Origin: an uncultured Alphaproteobacteria bacterium
Lineage (GTDB): Bacteria; Pseudomonadota; Alphaproteobacteria; Rs-D84
Direction: 5' to 3'
Assembly: GCA_934230415.1 (NCBI GenBank)
Contig: CAKQEW010000007.1
Coordinates: forward strand, 1 to 64,000
Length of the DNA: 64,000 nt
Part shown: positions 60,124 through 64,000 of the stretch, piece by piece
Position numbering within the stretch: position 1 is the stretch's first letter
Layout of the letters: every line of letters begins with the position of its first letter
Translations under genes and position numbers: made by a program
Notes under the pieces: generated by a model
What the model saw: only the letters and a program-made list of their open reading frames with translations
What the model was told of the DNA's origin: nothing
Database searches by the model: none

Positions 60124-60847
60124 ACAAATTGGTATTAATATTGACGGTGTGACCAAACGTTTTGGGCCTGTTGTTGCATTGGATAATGTTTCAATGCAAT
60201 TTCAGCCGGGAACGTTGTACGGCGTGATTGGACCGGCGGGCGCGGGTAAAACCACCCTGTTTCGGTTGATGTTGCATCTGATGAAACAAAATTCCGGCAC
60301 AATTACGTACACAGAAAATGGGCATCCGTATTCGTTTGATGATGCGCGCGCCGATATCGCATATATGCCCCAGAGCCAGAGTTTATATGCCGATCTGTCG
60401 GTGGACGAACACCTGGACTTTTTCCGCCGTCTGTACGGAATTCCAGACAAGGACTACCAGAAAAAGAAGAGTGAATTGTTGCACATGGCGCGATTGGATA
60501 AATTCTTAAATCGCACGGCGGGCAACCTGTCGGGTGGAATGTATAAAAAATTGGGACTGATATGCGCATTGTTACGCAGTCCACGCGTAATGTTATTGGA
60601 CGAACCAACAAATGGTGTTGACCCAATCAGCCGGCGCGAATTCTGGGATTTATTGCACAGCGCACAACAACAGGGAATTTTGGTCATAATGACCACCGCA
60701 TATATGGACGAGGCCGAACGTTGCGGTGCGGTTGTATTGATGGAACGTGGGCACGTACTGGGCACGGGCGAACCGCGCGAATTACTGCGGACATCACATT
60801 GTAATACGTTTGATGAATATTTCTTGAAACGTGGAGGTATAAAATGA
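60116..60847 (+). CDS. ABC transporter ATPase (first of two)
   Basis: 243 residues. Walker A GPAGAGKTT, Q-loop MPQ, signature LSGGMYKK, Walker B VMLLDEPTNGVDP, H-loop region TTAYMDEAERC. Corresponds to the N-terminal half of YbhF/RbbA-type fused ATPases; here the halves are separate genes. Overlaps the next gene (ATGA). Confidence 0.92.
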   Translation: MTKQIGINIDGVTKRFGPVVALDNVSMQFQPGTLYGVIGPAGAGKTTLFRLMLHLMKQNSGTITYTENGHPYSFDDARADIAYMPQSQSLYADLSVDEHLDFFRRLYGIPDKDYQKKKSELLHMARLDKFLNRTAGNLSGGMYKKLGLICALLRSPRVMLLDEPTNGVDPISRREFWDLLHSAQQQGILVIMTTAYMDEAERCGAVVLMERGHVLGTGEPRELLRTSHCNTFDEYFLKRGGIK

Positions 60848-61764
60848 AGAACGTGATACGCCCCATTGTGGATGTTGATAAATTATGCGTACGCTTTGGT
60901 GATTTTTGTGCGGTGCGCGACGTATCGTTTCGTGTTGCCCCGGGCGAGATTTTTGGATTTCTGGGCGCAAATGGCGCGGGAAAAACAACAACCATTCGCG
61001 TATTGTGTGGATTGTTGCCGGCATCCAGTGGTTGCGTTATGATTGATGGCAAACAATTTGTCGCCGGAAATGCAAATATTATAAAGCAATCTGTGGGATA
61101 TATGTCCCAGCATTTCACGTTGTATGATGGTCTGTCCATCAAAGAGAATTTTGATTTTGCGGCGGCGTTGCGCGACCTGCCACGGGCGCGGTATCTGCGC
61201 CGGCGGCGTCAGTTATTAGAATTTATCGGATTTGACGAGAAATTATCCACAGTGGTGCGCGATTTGCCCGGTGGAATTAAACAGGAAATCGCACTGTGTG
61301 TGGCATTGTTGCATGATCCGAAAATTATATTTCTGGATGAACCGACCGCGGGTGTTGCACCTGTATCGCGCCAGCGTTTTTGGTCACTGATAAAAAAATT
61401 GGCGGCGGATGATAAAACGATTTTCGTCACCACACATTATATGGACGAAGCGGAAAATTGTGACCGCATTGCACTGATGCGGGCGGGCGAATTGATTGCG
61501 ATTGATTCACCGAAAAATCTGAAACAACAAACATTCGGCGACAGCCTGTATAACTTTACCCCACGGGTGGATAATCCGGTATTTCCACCGGCACGAATTT
61601 TGGATATATGCGAACCATATGGTCGCCATTGGCACATACGTTTTCGCGATGGTGTGGATGCCGCCACCCAGGTACAAAAATACAAAAAGTATTTTGACAT
61701 TAAAAAGATTTCGCCATCACTAGAAGATGTATTCATCAGATTGGTAGAGGGACAAAACCGATGA
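60844..61764 (+). CDS. ABC transporter ATPase (second of two)
   Basis: 306 residues. Walker A GANGAGKTT, signature LPGGIKQE with Pro in place of Ser, Walker B IIFLDEPTAGVAP (Ala where Asp is usual), H-loop THYMDEAENC. Altered signature and D-loop suggest an asymmetric pair with one weaker site. Overlaps the permease by 4 nt. Confidence 0.9.
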   Translation: MKNVIRPIVDVDKLCVRFGDFCAVRDVSFRVAPGEIFGFLGANGAGKTTTIRVLCGLLPASSGCVMIDGKQFVAGNANIIKQSVGYMSQHFTLYDGLSIKENFDFAAALRDLPRARYLRRRRQLLEFIGFDEKLSTVVRDLPGGIKQEIALCVALLHDPKIIFLDEPTAGVAPVSRQRFWSLIKKLAADDKTIFVTTHYMDEAENCDRIALMRAGELIAIDSPKNLKQQTFGDSLYNFTPRVDNPVFPPARILDICEPYGRHWHIRFRDGVDAATQVQKYKKYFDIKKISPSLEDVFIRLVEGQNR

Positions 61765-62885
61765 AGATTTTTTCACGCGAACGTGCCGCGGCAATTTTTT
61801 CCAAGGAATGCAAACACATATTGCGTGATCCGTTCACGTTGATTATCGCGCTGTTGTTGCCGTTGGCTATTGTTTTGATTTTGGGGAATTCTATTGAATT
61901 TAATATTCAGTCAATTCGTATGGCGTACTATGATGCCGACCGCACGGAAAGTTCCCGCGAACTGATTGACACATTCGGCAGTTCAAATTATTTCAAAACA
62001 TATCCGATTGATAATCCCGAAGATGGATTTAATGAAATTCTGGCCGAACGGGCACGTGCCGTATTGGTTGTGCCACCAAACTTTGAACGTGAAATATTTG
62101 CGGGTCGCACCGGTGATGTTCAGGTCATGGTTGATGGCGCGGATAATTCATCAATCATCGCCATTACAAATTACATGACAACGATTAACACCAATGCCGC
62201 GATTAAGATATTAAAGGTGCCCCAGTCAATGTCTGCATCACCATTGACGTTTAAATCGCGATACCTGTTTAACCCAGAATTAAATTCACGGTGGTTTTCG
62301 GTACCGGGATTATCGGCGGTGATTATCGCGTTGGTGGCAATCATGCTGACCACACTGACCATATGTCGCGAATGGGAAAAAGGTTCAATGGAAATGTTGC
62401 TGTCCACGCCGGCGACAACATTGGAAATCATTGTGGGCAAGGTTTTACCATACGCCATTTTATCGTTCATCGGATTTGTCCTGGTGTTCATTGTCGCGCG
62501 TACGGTATTCGGTGTCCCATTCGTAGGCAGTTATTTAACCCTGACACTGGCAACGATGCTGTTTATCCTGGGGTACCTGGCGATGGGACTGTTTATATCC
62601 GTATCCACACATAAGCAAGAGGTCGCCATTCAATTTGCACTGATTGTCGGTCTGTTGCCGGCGGTGGTGCTGTCTGGGTTTGTTTTCCCAGTGGAATACA
62701 TGGGCAAAGCGTACCAGGTGATATCAGACGTGTTCCCCGCGCGATTCTATATTGAAATCACCCGCGACCAGTTTTTAAAGGGCAGTCCAATTACCGCCCT
62801 GTGGCACCAGTTCGCCGCAATCGGCACAATTGCGTTGGTGTTGTTGGTGGCATGCCTGGCCCGGTTTAAGAGGACACTGGAATGA
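61761..62885 (+). CDS. ABC-2 type permease (YbhS-like)
   Basis: 374 residues: one N-terminal membrane segment (LIIALLLPLAIVLILGN), a large periplasmic domain (about 45-175), then five membrane segments. Motif EKGSMEMLLSTP in the coupling region is typical of ABC2_membrane_3. Forms the channel with the next gene. Confidence 0.92.
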   Translation: MKIFSRERAAAIFSKECKHILRDPFTLIIALLLPLAIVLILGNSIEFNIQSIRMAYYDADRTESSRELIDTFGSSNYFKTYPIDNPEDGFNEILAERARAVLVVPPNFEREIFAGRTGDVQVMVDGADNSSIIAITNYMTTINTNAAIKILKVPQSMSASPLTFKSRYLFNPELNSRWFSVPGLSAVIIALVAIMLTTLTICREWEKGSMEMLLSTPATTLEIIVGKVLPYAILSFIGFVLVFIVARTVFGVPFVGSYLTLTLATMLFILGYLAMGLFISVSTHKQEVAIQFALIVGLLPAVVLSGFVFPVEYMGKAYQVISDVFPARFYIEITRDQFLKGSPITALWHQFAAIGTIALVLLVACLARFKRTLE

Positions 62886-63976
62886 GAAAACGTTTATGGG
62901 GATTTTTTAAAAAGGAAATTATCGCGCTGTTACGCGATCCAGTGTTGTTGGTCGCGGTTATGGTGATGCCGGCGGTTCAGCTGATTATTTACAGTGGCGC
63001 CATTACATTAGAAGCGAACAACCTGCGCCTGGCGGTGGATATGGAACCAGGCGATGTTGTTATGGAAAAATTTTACAATCACGCGATTGGTTCTGGGTGG
63101 TTTGTGCGCGCGAATGATACAACCCGCGACAGTGTTTCTGTGGTGCAATCTGGCGATGCTGATGTTGCAATTGTTGCGCCGGCGGGCGGATTGACCAAGG
63201 CCCTGGTACGTGGCGAAGGACAAATTCAGGTCTTGATTGATTCCATGAATATATTAAAGGCCCAGAGTATTGAAGGTTACCTGGCTGGTGTATTATTATC
63301 CACGGTGCGTGAAATGAATTACCAGTTGCCGGCAACACCAATTAAATTTGATATGCGCATCCTGTTTAATCCAGAATTAAGTACCCCGTGGTTCATGGTG
63401 CCATCATTGATTGCGGTCTTGGTATTCTTGGCATTGCTGATTTTAATTACGATTTCAATTACCAAAGAAAAAGAAAACGGCACAATTGAAACACTGGTGT
63501 CCGCCCCGATTTCAAAGTATGACATTATATTGGGCAAGGTTTTACCATACATTTTGGTATCGTTTTTAATCATGCTGTCCATTCTGTTTATTGGGCGTGT
63601 GGTGTTTGGAATCCCATTTGTTGGTTCGCATTTTATGTTTATCCTGGGATTTTTGGTATTCTGTGTGCCGGCATCGGCGATTGCAGTGTTACTGTCCAAC
63701 TATACCAATACCCAGCAGCAGGCATTATTGGGTGTGGTGATTGTGGCGTTTATGTCGCTGATGTTATCGGGTGCAATTATTCCGACCGAAAATATGCCGG
63801 TGGTATTACAGTATGTCAGTTCAATCAATCCCCTGTCCCACTATGCATACATGGTTCGCAACATCATATTAAAGGGATCTGACCTGGAATACTTTGCACG
63901 CCAGTGTGTATTCATGTTGGGCGTGGGTGCGATAATTTGGATTGTTGCAATCAAGAAATTCAAAACAACGTTATAA
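62882..63976 (+). CDS. ABC-2 type permease (YbhR-like)
   Basis: 364 residues, same topology as the previous permease, with EKENGTIETLVSAP in the coupling region and GAIIPTENMPVVLQYVS before the last segments. The two permeases form the membrane dimer of an MFP-dependent exporter; the outer-membrane channel is not in the window. Confidence 0.92.
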   Translation: MRKRLWGFFKKEIIALLRDPVLLVAVMVMPAVQLIIYSGAITLEANNLRLAVDMEPGDVVMEKFYNHAIGSGWFVRANDTTRDSVSVVQSGDADVAIVAPAGGLTKALVRGEGQIQVLIDSMNILKAQSIEGYLAGVLLSTVREMNYQLPATPIKFDMRILFNPELSTPWFMVPSLIAVLVFLALLILITISITKEKENGTIETLVSAPISKYDIILGKVLPYILVSFLIMLSILFIGRVVFGIPFVGSHFMFILGFLVFCVPASAIAVLLSNYTNTQQQALLGVVIVAFMSLMLSGAIIPTENMPVVLQYVSSINPLSHYAYMVRNIILKGSDLEYFARQCVFMLGVGAIIWIVAIKKFKTTL

Positions 63977-63996
63977 AAAATGGAAAGGAAAATAAT

Positions 63997-64000
63997 ATGA
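63997..64000 (+). CDS. Start of the next gene, cut by the window end
   Basis: GGAAAGGAAAATAAT precedes an ATG at 63997-63999, 20 nt after the last permease. An outer-membrane TolC-like factor would be expected in this place, but nothing can be read. Confidence 0.4.

Overview
The window looks like the chromosome of an alphaproteobacterium with a compact genome, probably from a poorly studied, host- or gut-associated lineage. The clearest pointer is a circularly permuted, two-piece tmRNA gene (2578-2957), the form typical of Alphaproteobacteria. Other pointers are Obg, RpoZ, AlaRS, LysRS and S4 sequences of proteobacterial type, an Mce/Mla transport operon with a PqiC-type lipoprotein, and dispersed intergenic palindromic repeats. 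The lineage beyond class is inference.

Layout. 1-8.5 kb: rubrerythrin, an unknown gene overlapping obg, tmRNA, a protease-less Lon-like ATPase, tsaB-rimI, an unknown gene, a Pif1/RecD-like helicase and a CAU tRNA. 8.6-19.7 kb: a 2,631-residue Cys-rich secreted protein, a BaiN-type flavoprotein, an alpha/beta hydrolase and a smaller Cys-rich secreted protein. 19.7-25.1 kb: ybaK, the mlaE-mlaF-mlaD-lipoprotein operon and an MsbA-type exporter. 25.3-27.3 kb: an island with a phage-MuF-motif/L,D-transpeptidase-like protein, a stop/start-overlapping small membrane protein, a decayed second copy of the enzyme domain and a second small membrane protein. It lies downstream of the 3' end of tRNA-Ser and a broken copy of that end. 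27.7-38.6 kb: housekeeping genes (rpoZ, mtaB, a DD-carboxypeptidase, holB, tatD, smpB, metK behind a SAM-II-like leader, alaS, a glycosyltransferase-like gene, HU). 39-57.5 kb: two paralogous BspA-like repeat surface proteins, RNase J, more secreted Cys-rich proteins, xerC, trpS, rpsD, lemA, a cold-shock protein and a possible Rel/Spo-fold protein. 57.5-64 kb: lysS with a candidate attenuator and a five-gene ABC-2 efflux operon.

How genes work together. tmRNA and SmpB (30 kb apart) form the trans-translation pair. TsaB, RimI and MtaB belong to t6A/ms2t6A and ribosomal protein modification. MlaEFD with the lipoprotein, MsbA and the secreted repeat proteins point to a double-membrane envelope with a large investment in surface proteins.

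The most unusual material is regulatory. Three secreted-protein genes share a GCCGAAAATAAAC palindromic leader that can fold in two ways. Two others share a different leader with a short Lys-Thr-Pro peptide and an intrinsic terminator. HU, lysS and metK also have structured leaders. Several genes look leaderless, with the -10 box ending 9 nt before the ATG. All functional calls rest on motif reading alone; no database search was run.
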